Positions 8,863-19,557 are shown, numbered from the stretch's first letter. The stretch: 64,000 nucleotides of DNA from Rhodoferax sp. PAMC 29310 (GCF_017948265.1 NZ_CP072852.1:2728001-2792000), one strand, 5' to 3'. The notes: a model not told the origin generated them from the letters alone. Numbers and translations are program-made.

Positions 8863-9528
8863 ATGAGCAGCAAGGTTAGGGTTTGGGATTTGCCGTCACG
8901 GATTTTTCACTGGCTATTGGCGTCCTCTGTGATTGGCTTGGTCGTTACTGCCAACGTGGGCGGCGCGGCAATGGAGTGGCATTTCCGCCTGGGGTATACC
9001 GTGCTGAGCTTGCTGCTGTTTCGACTGGTTTGGGGCCTGGTGGGTGGGCGTTGGTCGAGGTTTTCGTCGTTTTTGTATTCACCGGCCACGCTCTGGCGTT
9101 ACATGACCGGGCGAGGCCGCCCCGAGCACTCCATCGGCCACAACCCCATGGGTGCGCTGTCGGTGTACGCCATGTTGGTGTTTTTGCTGCTGCAAGTGGG
9201 CGCCGGCCTGTTCAGCGACGACGAGATCTCTGCCTACGGTCCGTTGGGCAAGTTTGTGTCAAACGAGACGGTGGTGAGCGCCACGTTCTATCACACCAAC
9301 GTGGGGAAATTTATTCTTCTGGCGCTGATTGCGATCCACTTGATTGCCATTGTTTACTACGTGTTCAAAAAGAAAAACAACCTGGTTCGCCCCATGCTGT
9401 CCGGCGACAAAGCCACAGATGTGCTGGTGCCACCGTCGCGCGACGACGGCGCGTCGCGCTTGCTGGCGCTTGCCATTTATGCGATGTGCGCGTCTCTTGT
9501 GGCGGCAATGGTTAAGCTAGCGTCTTAG
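8863..9528 (+). CDS. Cytochrome b561 family membrane protein
   Basis: The start is placed at ATG 8863, preceded by GGAG at 8852; an in-frame upstream ATG at 8773 adds sequence unlike the family. The 221-aa protein opens VWDLPSRIFHWLLASSVIG, containing the first haem-ligand histidine, and has about four transmembrane helices plus HTNVGKFILLALIAIHLIAI with further histidines. Such two-haem b-type proteins pass electrons between quinones and periplasmic cytochromes. A final hydrophobic segment near the C terminus (LLALAIYAMCASLVAAMV) may be an extra helix. Confidence 0.9.
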   Translation: MSSKVRVWDLPSRIFHWLLASSVIGLVVTANVGGAAMEWHFRLGYTVLSLLLFRLVWGLVGGRWSRFSSFLYSPATLWRYMTGRGRPEHSIGHNPMGALSVYAMLVFLLLQVGAGLFSDDEISAYGPLGKFVSNETVVSATFYHTNVGKFILLALIAIHLIAIVYYVFKKKNNLVRPMLSGDKATDVLVPPSRDDGASRLLALAIYAMCASLVAAMVKLAS

Positions 9529-9574
9529 GCCTGCTCAAGGCCCGGCCGGAAATCGTTTTGGAAGCTACTTTCTG

Positions 9575-10063
9575 GTGAACACTCACACACTTGTCATCGC
9601 GCCACCGGCCTTTCCTGATGACCTGATCGCGCTTCAGTCACTCTTTCAAGACTATGCGACCCGCCTAGGTGTGGACCTTTGTTTTCAGAACTTTGAAGCG
9701 GAGATGGCAGGCCTGCCCGGCGAATACGCCGAGCCACGGGGGGCGCTGTTGATAGCAACGGTAGACGGCGTGACAGCGGGTTGCTGTGCCTTGCGGCCGC
9801 TGGACAGCGTGGACTACGCGAATGCGTGTGAGATGAAACGTTTGTTTGTACGCCCTGAATTCAGGCGTCTGGGCTTGGGGCGGCAACTGGCAGAGGAAAT
9901 CATGGAGCTGGCCCGCATGGCCGACTATGACTGCTTGTTGCTCGATACCCTGAATGACATGGAAACAGCGCGGGCGCTTTACCAGGAGCTGGGGTTTGAG
10001 GAAATTCCACCTTATTACTTCAACCCGATTGAAGGTGCACACTATTTGAAGGTGCAGCTCTAG
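9575..10063 (+). CDS. GNAT-family N-acetyltransferase
   Basis: The 162-aa protein, starting at GTG 9575, has the acetyl-CoA-binding GNAT core: CEMKRLFVRPEFRRLGLGRQ (R/Q-x-x-G-x-G/A motif) followed by LAEEIMELARMADYDCLLLD and ALYQELGFEEIPPYY. The substrate is unknown. It stands alone between the b561 gene and the convergent peroxiredoxin gene. Confidence 0.9.
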   Translation: MNTHTLVIAPPAFPDDLIALQSLFQDYATRLGVDLCFQNFEAEMAGLPGEYAEPRGALLIATVDGVTAGCCALRPLDSVDYANACEMKRLFVRPEFRRLGLGRQLAEEIMELARMADYDCLLLDTLNDMETARALYQELGFEEIPPYYFNPIEGAHYLKVQL

Positions 10064-10104
10064 GCAGAGCCGCAGTAGACGGCACAGCCTAGAGCAGGGG
10101 TGGC

Positions 10105-10611
10105 TTAGCCCTTGGCTTGTTCCAGCAGCGTGGCTGCGTCACTGACCTCGAACTTGCCGGGGCCTTCAATGTTCAATGTCACAACCTTGCCGTCTTTGAC
10201 GAGCATGGAGTAGCGATTGCTGCGCAGGCCAAGGCCCTTGCCAGTCAAATCAAGTGTCAGGCCGGTAGCTTTGGTGAAGGTGGCATCACCATCAGCCAAC
10301 ATGCGAACTTTGCCATTGGCGCCAAGTTCACGCGCCCAGGCGCCCATGACGAAGGCGTCGTTCACGCTGATGCACCAGATTTCGTCAACGCCAGCGGCGG
10401 TCAACTCTGCCAAGGTCTGGATGTACCCAGGCACGTGCTGAGCCGAACAAGTGGGCGTGAACGCACCTGGCAGGGCAAACAGGGCAATGGTTTTGCCCGC
10501 ACTGGCAGCGGCCACGGCCACTGGGTTGGGGCCCATACTGCAGCCCTCACCAGCAACTTCAACAAATTCCATCAATGTGGTTGCGGGCAGGCTATCGCCG
10601 ACTTTGATCAT
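10105..10611 (-). CDS. Peroxiredoxin, Prx5/AhpE-like
   Basis: The 168-aa protein carries the peroxidatic motif PGAFTPTCSAQHVPGY with Cys55 and the substrate-binding Thr52. The extended WCISVNDAFVMGAWARELG and RSNRYSMLVKDGKV segments are typical of the Prx5 group that reduces peroxides with glutathione/glutaredoxin or thioredoxin. It lies downstream of the ribosomal cluster, separated by a terminator hairpin (10650-10674), and so probably has its own promoter in the short gap. Confidence 0.95.
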   Translation of the reverse strand: MIKVGDSLPATTLMEFVEVAGEGCSMGPNPVAVAAASAGKTIALFALPGAFTPTCSAQHVPGYIQTLAELTAAGVDEIWCISVNDAFVMGAWARELGANGKVRMLADGDATFTKATGLTLDLTGKGLGLRSNRYSMLVKDGKVVTLNIEGPGKFEVSDAATLLEQAKG

Positions 10612-10649
10612 CTACTTCTCCAATATGAATGATTTGATTGCACAAACAG

Positions 10650-10674
10650 AAACGGCTCACATTGTGAGCCGTTT
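10650..10674 (-). terminator. Intrinsic terminator after rpsQ
   Basis: An 11-bp perfect hairpin (AAACGGCTCAC, loop of three bases, GTGAGCCGTTT) lies 34 bases beyond the rpsQ stop codon. On the minus strand it is followed by a T-rich stretch (CTGTTTGTG). It closes the ribosomal protein operon before the peroxiredoxin gene. Confidence 0.8.
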
Positions 10675-10707
10675 TTGAATGACAGGTGGTATGTCGCCGC
10701 TAAAGGC

Positions 10708-10977
10708 TTAAACCAGCGCTGCCTTTTGAACCAAACGGGTTGCTACCCAGTTTTTGGTTTTGGAAATAGGGCGGCTCTCAGTGATCTCGATGACATCACC
10801 AACTTTGAACTCACCTTTTTCATCATGAGCGTGGTATTTACTGGAACGACCAATAATTTTCCCGTAAAGCTCGTGCTTCACGCGGCGCTCAATCAGAACT
10901 GTCACTGTTTTCGCCCGCTTGTCGCTGACAACCTTGCCAACCAAGGTGCGCTTGAGGGATGTTTTAGCTTCCGTCAT
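10708..10977 (-). CDS. rpsQ: 30S ribosomal protein S17
   Basis: The 89-aa primary rRNA-binding protein begins [20 protein letters not shown] and contains the signature [19 protein letters not shown]. It is the last gene of the S10-type operon here. The next genes expected in the classical order (rplN, rplX, rplE of the spc operon) do not follow. Confidence 0.97.
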   Translation of the reverse strand: MTEAKTSLKRTLVGKVVSDKRAKTVTVLIERRVKHELYGKIIGRSSKYHAHDEKGEFKVGDVIEITESRPISKTKNWVATRLVQKAALV

Positions 10978-10986
10978 ATGTGCTCC

Positions 10987-11193
10987 TTATTTGGCGGATT
11001 TTTCAGCGCTTTGCGTCTCGACAAGAATAGTCTTGGCGCGAGCAATATCACGGCGCGCAGTGCGCAATGTAGCGGTGTTGTTAAGTTGCTGCGTAGCTTT
11101 TTGCATACGGAGGCCAAAATGTGCTTTTTGCAAAGCTTTGACTTCTGCCTGCAATCCGGCAACGTCTTTTTGGCGCAATTCAGTAGTTTTCAT
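10987..11193 (-). CDS. rpmC: 50S ribosomal protein L29
   Basis: A 68-aa helical hairpin protein ([20 protein letters not shown]) that binds near the exit tunnel. It is nine bases upstream of rpsQ and 15 bases downstream of rplP, in the standard operon position. Confidence 0.96.
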   Translation of the reverse strand: MKTTELRQKDVAGLQAEVKALQKAHFGLRMQKATQQLNNTATLRTARRDIARAKTILVETQSAEKSAK

Positions 11194-11208
11194 ATCATGT
11201 GCTCCTGA

Positions 11209-11625
11209 TTACTGACCAATCATTCGTGCGACAAAAGTGGTGCGCAAAGGCAGTTTGGCAGCTGCCAAACGAAACGCTTCACGGGCCAACTCTTCTGAAA
11301 CACCAACGATTTCAAAAACGATCTTACCGGGCTGAATCTCAGCAACGTAGTACTCGGGGTTACCTTTACCGTTACCCATACGAACCTCTGCAGGTTTCTG
11401 GGAAATTGGTTTGTCAGGGAACACACGAATCCAGATGCGACCGCCACGTTTGACGTGACGAGAAATCGCGCGGCGAGCCGCTTCGATTTGACGCGCTGTC
11501 AAACGACCACGATCAGTACACTTCAGACCGAAATCACCAAATGCCACTGAGCTGCCTCGAGTAGCGATACCGGTGTTACGGCCCTTTTGCTCTTTGCGGT
11601 ATTTCCGGCGAGCGGGTTGCAACAT
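11209..11625 (-). CDS. rplP: 50S ribosomal protein L16
   Basis: The 138-aa protein starts [19 protein letters not shown], with the family signature [21 protein letters not shown] (split here across a conserved loop) and [14 protein letters not shown]. It binds 23S rRNA close to the A-site and is in the standard place between rpsC and rpmC, two bases from rpsC. Confidence 0.97.
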   Translation of the reverse strand: MLQPARRKYRKEQKGRNTGIATRGSSVAFGDFGLKCTDRGRLTARQIEAARRAISRHVKRGGRIWIRVFPDKPISQKPAEVRMGNGKGNPEYYVAEIQPGKIVFEIVGVSEELAREAFRLAAAKLPLRTTFVARMIGQ

Positions 11626-11627
11626 AA

Positions 11628-12512
11628 TTATTCTCCTTTTCCGTCAGCTGCTGCAGCTGGCGCGGCTACCTTGCGGACGCGCTGAACGGTGGGTTTCGTA
11701 GCGTCGGCTCCGCGAGCCTCAGCAGGTTTGTCGCTGCCATCGGCAGGGGCCGCGTTGGAGCCGGCTGGACGACGCGCACCGCGGGGAGCGGGACGGTCAG
11801 AACCAGGACGGGCATCACGACGTGGACCACGTGGACGACGCTCATCATCAGCGCGGGTTTCAACGGCGGCCGGCAGGTCGTTACGACCCAACGTGTCACC
11901 TTTGTAGACCCAAACCTTGACACCAATGATGCCGTAAGTTGTGCTGGCTTCGGATGTACCGTAGTCGATATCAGCGCGCAGTGTGTGAAGTGGCACGCGA
12001 CCTTCGCGGTACCACTCGCAACGAGCGATCTCAATACCGTTCAAGCGACCCGACGACATGATCTTGATGCCGAGGGCACCCAGACGCATGGCGTTTTGCA
12101 TGGCGCGCTTCATGGCACGGCGGAACATGATCCGCTTTTCCAATTGCTGCGTAATGCTGTCAGCGATCAGCTTGGCATCGATCTCGGGCTTGCGCACTTC
12201 TTCGATGTTCACGGCGACCGGAACGCCCAATTGGCGACCCAGTTCACGCTTCAAGTTCTCGATGTCTTCGCCTTTTTTGCCGATCACAACGCCCGGACGA
12301 GCCGAGAAAATTGTGATACGGGCGTTCTTGGCAGGACGCTCGATCAGAACGCGCGAAACCGATGCGTTCTTGAGTTTGGCTTTCAGGTACTCGCGCACCT
12401 TGATGTCTTCGGCCAGCATGCCCGCGAAATCGCGGTCGCTTGCGTACCAACGTGAAGACCAGTTACGGCTGATCGACAAGCGAAAGCCGGTAGGGTGGAT
12501 TTTTTGTCCCAT
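11628..12512 (-). CDS. rpsC: 30S ribosomal protein S3 with extended C-terminal tail
   Basis: The start is placed at [20 protein letters not shown] (12512); an upstream in-frame ATG overlaps rplV and lacks family support. The KH domain ([18 protein letters not shown]) and C-terminal core ending near [12 protein letters not shown] are normal. A further ~65 residues rich in Arg, Pro, Gly, Ala and Asp (for example [17 protein letters not shown]) extend the 294-aa product well past the 233 aa of E. coli S3. The tail is probably disordered and may contact mRNA or rRNA; that is inference. Confidence 0.96.
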   Translation of the reverse strand: MGQKIHPTGFRLSISRNWSSRWYASDRDFAGMLAEDIKVREYLKAKLKNASVSRVLIERPAKNARITIFSARPGVVIGKKGEDIENLKRELGRQLGVPVAVNIEEVRKPEIDAKLIADSITQQLEKRIMFRRAMKRAMQNAMRLGALGIKIMSSGRLNGIEIARCEWYREGRVPLHTLRADIDYGTSEASTTYGIIGVKVWVYKGDTLGRNDLPAAVETRADDERRPRGPRRDARPGSDRPAPRGARRPAGSNAAPADGSDKPAEARGADATKPTVQRVRKVAAPAAAADGKGE

Positions 12513-12528
12513 ATCTTCCTGGCCTCTT

Positions 12529-12858
12529 TCAGTTACCAACCGTCACGTACACATGGCACGTGGGTTTTCTGATTTGATTGCCGCGACCTTTGGCGCGGGC
12601 CGTGAAGCGCCGGAGCGAAGCACCTTGCTCGACGAAAATCGAAGTGATCTTCAATTCGTCGATGTCAGCGCCGTCATTATGCTCAGCGTTGGCAATAGCG
12701 GACTCCAGAACCTTCTTGATGATCACAGCAGCTTTTTTCTGCGTGAACTGCAATATGTTCAAGGCTTGATCCACCTTCTTGCCGCGGATCAAGTCCGCGA
12801 CCAAACGGCCTTTATCGACCGACAAACGAACGCCACGAAGGGTTGCACGTGTTTCCAT
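12529..12858 (-). CDS. rplV: 50S ribosomal protein L22
   Basis: The 109-aa protein begins [20 protein letters not shown] at ATG 12858; the longer frame upstream runs through the rpsS end and is unlikely. The beta-hairpin region [20 protein letters not shown] lines the nascent-peptide tunnel. It is ten bases after rpsS. Confidence 0.96.
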   Translation of the reverse strand: METRATLRGVRLSVDKGRLVADLIRGKKVDQALNILQFTQKKAAVIIKKVLESAIANAEHNDGADIDELKITSIFVEQGASLRRFTARAKGRGNQIRKPTCHVYVTVGN

Positions 12859-12868
12859 GGTCACCTCC

Positions 12869-13147
12869 TTATTTTCTTTGGACTTTTTTGTCCGCTGGGT
12901 GACCCTTGAAAGTACGGGTGAGCGCGAACTCTCCCAACTTGTGGCCAACCATTTGATCAGTGATAAAGACCGGCACGTGCTGTTTGCCGTTGTGCACCGC
13001 GATGGTCAAGCCGATGAAATCGGGCAAGATCATTGAGCGACGCGACCAAGTCTTGATCGGCTTTTTGTCTTTATTGGCAACGGCCTTCTCGGCTTTAGCT
13101 ACCAAATGATGGTCGACAAAGGGACCTTTTTTGAGAGAACGAGTCAT
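12869..13147 (-). CDS. rpsS: 30S ribosomal protein S19
   Basis: A 92-aa protein starting [20 protein letters not shown] with the conserved [14 protein letters not shown] segment ([20 protein letters not shown]). It sits in the 30S head and pairs with S13. It is 11 bases after rplB in the standard order. Confidence 0.97.
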   Translation of the reverse strand: MTRSLKKGPFVDHHLVAKAEKAVANKDKKPIKTWSRRSMILPDFIGLTIAVHNGKQHVPVFITDQMVGHKLGEFALTRTFKGHPADKKVQRK

Positions 13148-13158
13148 TTACCTACCCC

Positions 13159-13983
13159 TTACTTCTTGCGACGCGACACGATCATGACCTGCGTGCGCTT
13201 GTTGTTGCGGGTGCGGTAACCCTTGGTCAAATTACCCCAAGGATCGACTGGGTGACGGCCTTCGCCTGTCTTACCTTCGCCACCACCGTGCGGGTGATCA
13301 ACCGGGTTCATGACAACACCGCGGACGGTCGGGCGAATGCCTTTCCAGCGAGTTGCACCAGCTTTACCCAGACGACGCAGGCTGTGCTCTTCGTTAGCGA
13401 CTTGACCCAAAGTAGCGCGGCATTCGATGTGGATCTTGCGAACCTCACCAGAACGCATACGAACTTGAGCGTAGATACCTTCACGAGCCAACAGCGTAGC
13501 GGAGGTGCCAGCGGAGCGAACGATTTGCGCGCCTTTGCCGATTTGCAACTCAATGCAATGCACGATGGAGCCGACCGGGATATTGCGGATTGGCAATGTA
13601 TTGCCAACACGAATAGGAGCCTCAGCGCCGCTCATGATGGATGCACCAACTTCAAGGCCACGGGGGGCGATGATGTAAGCACGCTCACCATCTGCATAGC
13701 AAATCAGGGCGATGTGCGCTGAGCGGTTAGGGTCATACTCGATACGCTCGACCTTGGCTGGAATTCCATCCTTGGTACGACGAAAGTCAACAACACGATA
13801 GTGATGTTTGTGACCACCACCTTTGTGGCGAGTCGTAATGTGACCGTTGTTATTGCGACCAGCGTGTTGGAACTGTGGCTCCAACAACGGTGCATAGGGC
13901 TCACCCTTGTGCAGATGGTCACGCGAAATCTTCACCATGCCACGACGGCCTGGTGAGGTTGGTTTCATTTTGATAACAGCCAT
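13159..13983 (-). CDS. rplB: 50S ribosomal protein L2
   Basis: The 274-aa protein opens [20 protein letters not shown] and carries the family signature [20 protein letters not shown], including the conserved histidine near the peptidyl-transferase centre. Start codon lies two bases after the rplW stop. Confidence 0.98.
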   Translation of the reverse strand: MAVIKMKPTSPGRRGMVKISRDHLHKGEPYAPLLEPQFQHAGRNNNGHITTRHKGGGHKHHYRVVDFRRTKDGIPAKVERIEYDPNRSAHIALICYADGERAYIIAPRGLEVGASIMSGAEAPIRVGNTLPIRNIPVGSIVHCIELQIGKGAQIVRSAGTSATLLAREGIYAQVRMRSGEVRKIHIECRATLGQVANEEHSLRRLGKAGATRWKGIRPTVRGVVMNPVDHPHGGGEGKTGEGRHPVDPWGNLTKGYRTRNNKRTQVMIVSRRKK

Positions 13984-13985
13984 GA

Positions 13986-14312
13986 TTACGCAGCCTCCCC
14001 ACCAAGGTTCAGCTCTTGACCAGGCTTCAGTGTCACGTAGGCTTTGCGAACGTTGTCGCGACGGCCAACAGACTTACCAAAGCGCTTGGTTTTGCCCTTT
14101 GTGTTCACCACAGAGACGCCTTTAACCTCAACTTTGAACATCAATTCCACAGAGGCCTTGATTTCATATTTGGTTGCGTCTTGCAGCACCTTGAAGGTGA
14201 CGACATTGCTCTTCTCAGCGACCATCGTTGCCTTTTCAGACACGATAGGACCGACCAGAACCTGCATCAAACGACCTTCGTCAAATTTGCTTGTATTTGG
14301 TCCGTGGCTCAT
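13986..14312 (-). CDS. rplW: 50S ribosomal protein L23
   Basis: The 108-aa protein ([20 protein letters not shown]) binds at the tunnel exit and docks trigger factor and SRP. The internal KAFVTLKPGQ-type motif appears as [15 protein letters not shown]. The ATG overlaps the rplD stop (ATGA), so translation is coupled. Confidence 0.96.
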   Translation of the reverse strand: MSHGPNTSKFDEGRLMQVLVGPIVSEKATMVAEKSNVVTFKVLQDATKYEIKASVELMFKVEVKGVSVVNTKGKTKRFGKSVGRRDNVRKAYVTLKPGQELNLGGEAA

Positions 14313-14929
14313 GCAAACATCTCCTTGAGTTTGTCCATTGCAGCCTTGGTCACAAGCACTTTACGGTAATGAACCAGTGAAACTGGATCAGCGTAACGTG
14401 GCTCAACGACCAGAACATTCACGAGGTTGCGGGATGCGAGGTACAGATTCTCATCAACCTCATCCGCAATCACCATCACGGATTCCAGATTCATCGCTTT
14501 GAATTTGGCTGCCAATGTTTTGGTTTTAGGGGACTCGACATTCAACGAATCAACCACCGCCAGACGGCCTTCGCGCGCCAACTGCGAGAAAATGGCGGCC
14601 ATACCGGCGCGATACATTTTCTTGTTGATTTTCTGCGTGAAGTTTTCGTCAGGCATGTTCGGGAAAATACGACCGCCTCCACGCCACAAAGGCGAGGACG
14701 TCATACCGGCGCGAGCGCGACCAGTTCCTTTTTGCTTGAACGGCTTCTTGGTCGAGTGCTTGACTTGTTCGCGGTCTTTTTGAGCGCGAGTGCCTTGACG
14801 GGCGTTAGCCTGAAAAGCAACAACAATCTGGTGAACCAGATCTTCGTTGTAAGCACGGCCAAAAACGGCTTCCGACGCTTCAAATTTCGAGGTCGATTGA
14901 CCTTGTTCATTCAGGAGATCGATCTGCAT
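14309..14929 (-). CDS. rplD: 50S ribosomal protein L4
   Basis: The 206-aa protein begins [20 protein letters not shown] at ATG 14929, overlapping the rplC stop by one base (TGATG); a TTG one codon earlier is a possible alternative. The loop [20 protein letters not shown] is the tunnel extension. In gamma-proteobacteria L4 represses this operon; whether it does so here is not shown by the sequence. Confidence 0.96.
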   Translation of the reverse strand: MQIDLLNEQGQSTSKFEASEAVFGRAYNEDLVHQIVVAFQANARQGTRAQKDREQVKHSTKKPFKQKGTGRARAGMTSSPLWRGGGRIFPNMPDENFTQKINKKMYRAGMAAIFSQLAREGRLAVVDSLNVESPKTKTLAAKFKAMNLESVMVIADEVDENLYLASRNLVNVLVVEPRYADPVSLVHYRKVLVTKAAMDKLKEMFA

Positions 14930-15615
14930 CAATTCGCTCCTTTTTCATCAGCGTTTTTTGCTTTGACTTTGACGGCAGGCAGCACGGTAACGAAACCGCC
15001 AGCCGAACCAGGAATAGCACCTTTGATCATCAGCAATTGACGAGCTTCGTCGATGCGGATGACATCCAGGTTTTGCGTCGTCACGAGATCAACACCGAGG
15101 TGACCAGTCATGCGTTTACCAGGAAACACGCGACCAGGATCTTGCGCCATACCAATGGAACCAGGCACATTGTGCGAACGGCTGTTACCGTGCGATGCGC
15201 GCTGTGATTTCATGTGGTGACGTTTGATGGTTCCAGCGAAGCCTTTACCAATGGTGGTGCCTTGGACATCCACTTTTTGGCCCACTGCGAATACGGCAGC
15301 GACAGGAACTGATCCGCCGGCTTGGTATTGAGCAGCAGCATCAGCTGTTACACGGAACTCTTGAATGATTTCACCAGCCTCAACACCTGCTTTTGCAAGG
15401 TGTCCAGCGATTGGCTTGGTAACGCGAGAAGCTTTCCGCGCGCCAAATGTCACCTGCAAGGCGACATAGCCATCATTCTCTTGGGTTTTAACCTGGGTCA
15501 CGCGGTTGTTGGAAACATCTACTACCGTGACGGGAATCGCATCCCCTTCGTCGGTAAATAGGCGCATCATGCCAACCTTGCGCCCCAGCAACCCTAAGCG
15601 ATTGCTAAGACTCAT
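14929..15615 (-). CDS. rplC: 50S ribosomal protein L3
   Basis: The start is placed at [20 protein letters not shown] (15615). The 228-aa protein has the signature [20 protein letters not shown], where the glutamine-methylation region follows at [18 protein letters not shown]. It is the first gene of its transcription unit: a promoter and hairpin lie in the 199-bp gap to rpsJ. Confidence 0.96.
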   Translation of the reverse strand: MSLSNRLGLLGRKVGMMRLFTDEGDAIPVTVVDVSNNRVTQVKTQENDGYVALQVTFGARKASRVTKPIAGHLAKAGVEAGEIIQEFRVTADAAAQYQAGGSVPVAAVFAVGQKVDVQGTTIGKGFAGTIKRHHMKSQRASHGNSRSHNVPGSIGMAQDPGRVFPGKRMTGHLGVDLVTTQNLDVIRIDEARQLLMIKGAIPGSAGGFVTVLPAVKVKAKNADEKGAN

Positions 15616-15690
15616 TTTTTTCTCCGTAACTTCCACCATTGCGACTGCAATTGGCCACAATGTTTTTGACATGGAAGACTGTTAATAAAA

Positions 15691-15723
15691 CTCTGTTGAA
15701 ATTGCGCAGCAACCCCAACAGAG
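15691..15723 (-). terminator. Hairpin with short T tract between rpsJ and rplC
   Basis: On the minus strand CTCTGTTG pairs with CAACAGAG, with a nested TTGC/GCAA stem in the loop, followed by TTTTATTAAC. It could terminate transcripts arriving from rpsJ, or form the 5' end structure of the rplC transcript predicted to begin at about 15724. The T tract is short, so termination may be partial. Confidence 0.5.
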
Positions 15724-15730
15724 CCGTTGA

Positions 15731-15759
15731 GTATATAACCAACTAAACTTTTCAGCAAG
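15731..15759 (-). promoter_or_regulatory. Predicted sigma-70 promoter of the rplC operon
   Basis: Minus-strand -35 TTGCTG (15759-15754), a 17-base spacer and -10 TATACT (15736-15731) lie about 115 bases upstream of rplC. The predicted start is near 15724. Confidence 0.6.
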
Positions 15760-15814
15760 TTGGCCTCTACACGAACTCTCAAAAATCCATTGCTTGCGCA
15801 ATGACTTCGTTGTT

Positions 15815-16129
15815 TTACTGCAGCTTGATCTCGACGTCCACACCTGCGGGCAGGTCCAGCTTCATCAAGGCATCTACAGTTTTGTCTGTTGGATCAACAA
15901 TGTCCATCAGACGCTGGTGCGTGCGAATTTCAAACTGATCACGACTGGTTTTGTTGACGTGCGGTGAACGCAGAATGTCAAAGCGCTTCATGCGTGTTGG
16001 CAAAGGAACTGGTCCTTTGACAATCGCGCCGGTGCGCTTGGCGGTGTCAACAATTTCAGCGGCCGACTGGTCGATCAACTTGTAGTCGAACGCTTTCAGG
16101 CGAATACGAATTTTTTGCTTGTTAGCCAT
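15815..16129 (-). CDS. rpsJ: 30S ribosomal protein S10 (NusE)
   Basis: The 104-aa protein [20 protein letters not shown] carries [20 protein letters not shown], the S10 signature. It also acts in antitermination as NusE. It is 24 bases after tuf and 199 bases before rplC, so it seems to belong to the tuf transcription unit. Confidence 0.97.
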   Translation of the reverse strand: MANKQKIRIRLKAFDYKLIDQSAAEIVDTAKRTGAIVKGPVPLPTRMKRFDILRSPHVNKTSRDQFEIRTHQRLMDIVDPTDKTVDALMKLDLPAGVDVEIKLQ

Positions 16130-16153
16130 GGTAATTCCTTTGTTCTTTGCGAA

Positions 16154-17344
16154 TTACGCGATGATCTTGGCAACCACGCCGGCGCCAACAGTCTTGCCGC
16201 CTTCGCGAATAGCGAAGCGCAAGCCTTCTTCCATGGCGATCGGGTTGATCAACTTCACAGTGATCGACACGTTATCGCCAGGCATCACCATCTCTTTGCC
16301 TTCTGGCAACTCGATCGCACCGGTCACGTCCGTGGTACGGAAGTAGAACTGGGGGCGGTAGTTGTTGAAGAAAGGTGTGTGACGACCGCCTTCATCTTTG
16401 GACAAGACATAGATCTCGCCAGTGAAATGAGTGTGGGGCTTGATCGAACCTGGCTTGCACAGCACTTGGCCGCGCTGCACGTCTTCACGCTTGGTGCCAC
16501 GCAACAAGATACCAACGTTGTCACCTGCTTGACCTTGGTCGAGCAATTTGCGGAACATTTCCACGCCGGTGCAAGTTGTCTTCTGTGTATCAGAGATACC
16601 AACGATTTCGATCTCTTCGCCGACTTTGACGATACCGCGCTCGATACGACCGGTCACCACGGTGCCACGTCCAGAGATAGAGAACACGTCTTCCACTGGC
16701 ATCAGGAACGCGCCGTCAACAGCACGCTCTGGCAGGGGAATGTAGGTGTCCAGTGCATCGGCCAATTTCATGATGGCTTCTTCACCCAAGACACCCTTGT
16801 CGCCTTCCATGGCGAGTTTGGCGGAGCCGTGAATGATCGGTGTGTCATCACCAGGGAAATCGTACTTGTCGAGCAACTCGCGAACTTCCATCTCGACGAG
16901 CTCGAGCAACTCGGCATCGTCCACCATGTCGCACTTGTTCAGGAACACGATGATGTAAGGCACGCCAACCTGGCGAGCCAACAAGATGTGCTCGCGGGTC
17001 TGAGGCATAGGGCCGTCAGCTGCGGAGCAGACCAGGATCGCGCCGTCCATCTGGGCAGCACCGGTGATCATGTTTTTCACATAGTCAGCGTGTCCTGGGC
17101 AGTCAACGTGTGCGTAGTGACGGTTAGCGGTCTCGTACTCCACGTGAGCGGTATTGATGGTAATACCGCGGGCCTTTTCTTCGGGTGCTGCATCAATTTG
17201 ATCGTAGCCTTTGGCGGTGCCGCCAAATTTTGCCGCCAACACCGTGGTGATGGCCGCAGTCAGCGTGGTTTTGCCATGGTCAACGTGACCGATGGTGCCC
17301 ACGTTGACGTGGGGCTTGGTACGCGCGAATTTTTCTTTTCCCAT
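16154..17344 (-). CDS. tuf: Elongation factor Tu
   Basis: The 396-aa GTPase delivers aminoacyl-tRNA to the ribosome. Start at [20 protein letters not shown] (17344); visible motifs are GHVDHGKT (P-loop), [12 protein letters not shown] (switch II) and NKCDMVDD. The upstream seven codons of the longer frame are not conserved. It lies between fusA and rpsJ. Betaproteobacteria usually have a second tuf elsewhere. Confidence 0.98.
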   Translation of the reverse strand: MGKEKFARTKPHVNVGTIGHVDHGKTTLTAAITTVLAAKFGGTAKGYDQIDAAPEEKARGITINTAHVEYETANRHYAHVDCPGHADYVKNMITGAAQMDGAILVCSAADGPMPQTREHILLARQVGVPYIIVFLNKCDMVDDAELLELVEMEVRELLDKYDFPGDDTPIIHGSAKLAMEGDKGVLGEEAIMKLADALDTYIPLPERAVDGAFLMPVEDVFSISGRGTVVTGRIERGIVKVGEEIEIVGISDTQKTTCTGVEMFRKLLDQGQAGDNVGILLRGTKREDVQRGQVLCKPGSIKPHTHFTGEIYVLSKDEGGRHTPFFNNYRPQFYFRTTDVTGAIELPEGKEMVMPGDNVSITVKLINPIAMEEGLRFAIREGGKTVGAGVVAKIIA

Positions 17345-17454
17345 TTTCAATTCTCCAAAGAGCAAATTCCCGTGTAGAGGTTTAATGTTTGCACGATGTT
17401 GCTGGTTCGCCCCGCACGGGAACAGGGCGGCACACCGTCGCAGACAGCTTTAAA

Positions 17455-19557
17455 TTATTTTGCGCGAGCAGCCATGATGGCTTCAGACACATTACGCGGA
17501 GCTTCCGAGTAGTGTTTGAATTCCATCGTGTAGGTTGCACGGCCTTGCGACATGGAGCGCAGGGTGGTCGAGTAACCAAACATTTCAGACAACGGCACTT
17601 CTGCCTTGATGGCTTTACCGCCACCAACCATGTCTTCCATGCCCTGGACCATGCCGCGACGCGAGGACAAGTCGCCCATCACGTTGCCAGCGTAGTCTTC
17701 TGGGGTTTCCACTTCGACAGCCATCATGGGCTCCAGAATCACGGGGTTTGCTTTGCGGCAGCCTTCCTTGAATCCGAAAATGGCAGCCATCTTGAACGCG
17801 AGCTCGTTCGAGTCCACGTCATGGTATGAACCGAAATGCAGTGTCACCTTCACGTCAACGACGGGGTAACCAGCCAAAACGCCTTGAGTAACCGCTTCGT
17901 TGATGCCTTTTTCGACCGCAGGAATGTACTCGCGAGGAACCGTGCCACCCTTGATGGCGTCGACAAACTCAATACCTTTGCCTGGCTCATTGGGTTCGAT
18001 CTTCAACACTACGTGGCCGTACTGGCCCTTACCACCGGATTGGCGCACAAACTTACCTTCGGCGTCTTCCACAGTTTTGCGAATTGTTTCGCGGTAAGAC
18101 ACTTGTGGCTTGCCAACGTTGGCCTCAACGCCAAACTCGCGCTTCATGCGGTCAACAATAATTTCCAAATGCAACTCGCCCATACCAGCGATCAGAGTCT
18201 GGCCAGATTCTTCGTCGGTCTTGACGCGGAACGAAGGATCTTCTTGAGCCAAACGCTGCAAGGCAATACCCATTTTTTCCTGGTCAACCTTGGTCTTGGG
18301 TTCCACGGCCTGTGTAATCACTGGCTCAGGGAACACCATGCGCTCCAACATGATGATCGCGCTTGGATCGCACAATGTCTCACCCGTAGTGACGTCTTTC
18401 AGGCCAACGCAAGCGGCGATGTCGCCAGCGCGAATTTCGCTGACTTCTTCGCGGTTGTTGGCGTGCATTTGCACGATACGCCCGATGCGCTCTTTCTTGC
18501 CGCGAATCGGGTTGTAAACGCTGTCACCCTTGTTCAAAACACCCGAGTAGACGCGAACGAAGGTCAGCTGACCTACAAACGGATCGGTCATCAGTTTGAA
18601 TGCCAAAGCCGAGAATTTCTCGCTGTCGCTGGCTTGACGCACGACTGGATTTTCATCATCGTCCATGCCTTTGACGGGAGGAATGTCCACCGGTGAAGGC
18701 ATGAATTCGATCACCGCGTCCAGCATACGCTGCACGCCTTTGTTCTTGAATGCCGAACCGCAGTACATGGGCTGAATCTCGCTGGCGATCGTACGGGTAC
18801 GGATGCCGAGTTTGATTTCGTCTTCCGTCAAGTCGCCTTCTTCAAGGTACTTGTTCATGAACTCTTCAGAGGCTTCGGCAGCAGCCTCGACCATCTTTTC
18901 ACGCCATTCCTTGGCCACTTCCACCAATTCGGCTGGAATTTCTTTGTAGTCAAACAACATGCCCTGAGACGCTTCGTCCCAGATGATGGCCTTCATTTTG
19001 ATCAAGTCAACCACGCCGGTGAAGTTTTCTTCAGCGCCGATTGGGATCACCATGGGAACAGGGCTGGCCTTCAGGCGCAGTTTCATCTGGTCCACGACTT
19101 TGAAGAAGTTGGCACCGGTACGGTCCATCTTGTTGACAAAGGCCAAACGTGGCACTTTGTATTTGTTAGCCTGACGCCAAACGGTTTCCGACTGGGGCTG
19201 CACGCCGCCCACAGCGCAGTAGACCATGCAAGCGCCGTCCAACACCCGCATCGAACGCTCAACCTCAATCGTGAAGTCAACGTGTCCGGGGGTGTCAATG
19301 ATGTTGATGCGGTGCTCAGGCAAGGACTTATCCATACCCTTCCAGAAGCAAGTTGTGGCAGCAGAAGTGATCGTGATGCCACGCTCTTGCTCTTGCTCCA
19401 TCCAGTCCATGGTGGCAGCGCCGTCATGAACCTCACCAATTTTGTGGTTCACACCAGTGTAAAAAAGGACGCGCTCGGTAGTGGTGGTTTTACCAGCGTC
19501 AATGTGAGCCGAAATACCGATGTTGCGGTAGCGCTCAATGGGGGTATGGCGAGCCAT
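17455..19557 (-). CDS. fusA: Elongation factor G
   Basis: The 700-aa translocation GTPase starts [20 protein letters not shown] (19557) with P-loop [35 protein letters not shown] and [10 protein letters not shown]. Domain IV and V motifs ([26 protein letters not shown]) are intact. It is placed between rpsG and tuf in the str operon. The frame extends 24 codons upstream without family support. Confidence 0.98.
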   Translation of the reverse strand: MARHTPIERYRNIGISAHIDAGKTTTTERVLFYTGVNHKIGEVHDGAATMDWMEQEQERGITITSAATTCFWKGMDKSLPEHRINIIDTPGHVDFTIEVERSMRVLDGACMVYCAVGGVQPQSETVWRQANKYKVPRLAFVNKMDRTGANFFKVVDQMKLRLKASPVPMVIPIGAEENFTGVVDLIKMKAIIWDEASQGMLFDYKEIPAELVEVAKEWREKMVEAAAEASEEFMNKYLEEGDLTEDEIKLGIRTRTIASEIQPMYCGSAFKNKGVQRMLDAVIEFMPSPVDIPPVKGMDDDENPVVRQASDSEKFSALAFKLMTDPFVGQLTFVRVYSGVLNKGDSVYNPIRGKKERIGRIVQMHANNREEVSEIRAGDIAACVGLKDVTTGETLCDPSAIIMLERMVFPEPVITQAVEPKTKVDQEKMGIALQRLAQEDPSFRVKTDEESGQTLIAGMGELHLEIIVDRMKREFGVEANVGKPQVSYRETIRKTVEDAEGKFVRQSGGKGQYGHVVLKIEPNEPGKGIEFVDAIKGGTVPREYIPAVEKGINEAVTQGVLAGYPVVDVKVTLHFGSYHDVDSNELAFKMAAIFGFKEGCRKANPVILEPMMAVEVETPEDYAGNVMGDLSSRRGMVQGMEDMVGGGKAIKAEVPLSEMFGYSTTLRSMSQGRATYTMEFKHYSEAPRNVSEAIMAARAK

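Noticed and set aside
16115..17377. A 420-codon open frame antisense to tuf
   Set aside because: It mirrors the codon bias of tuf; it has no family motif, no ribosome binding site and overlaps a certain gene completely.
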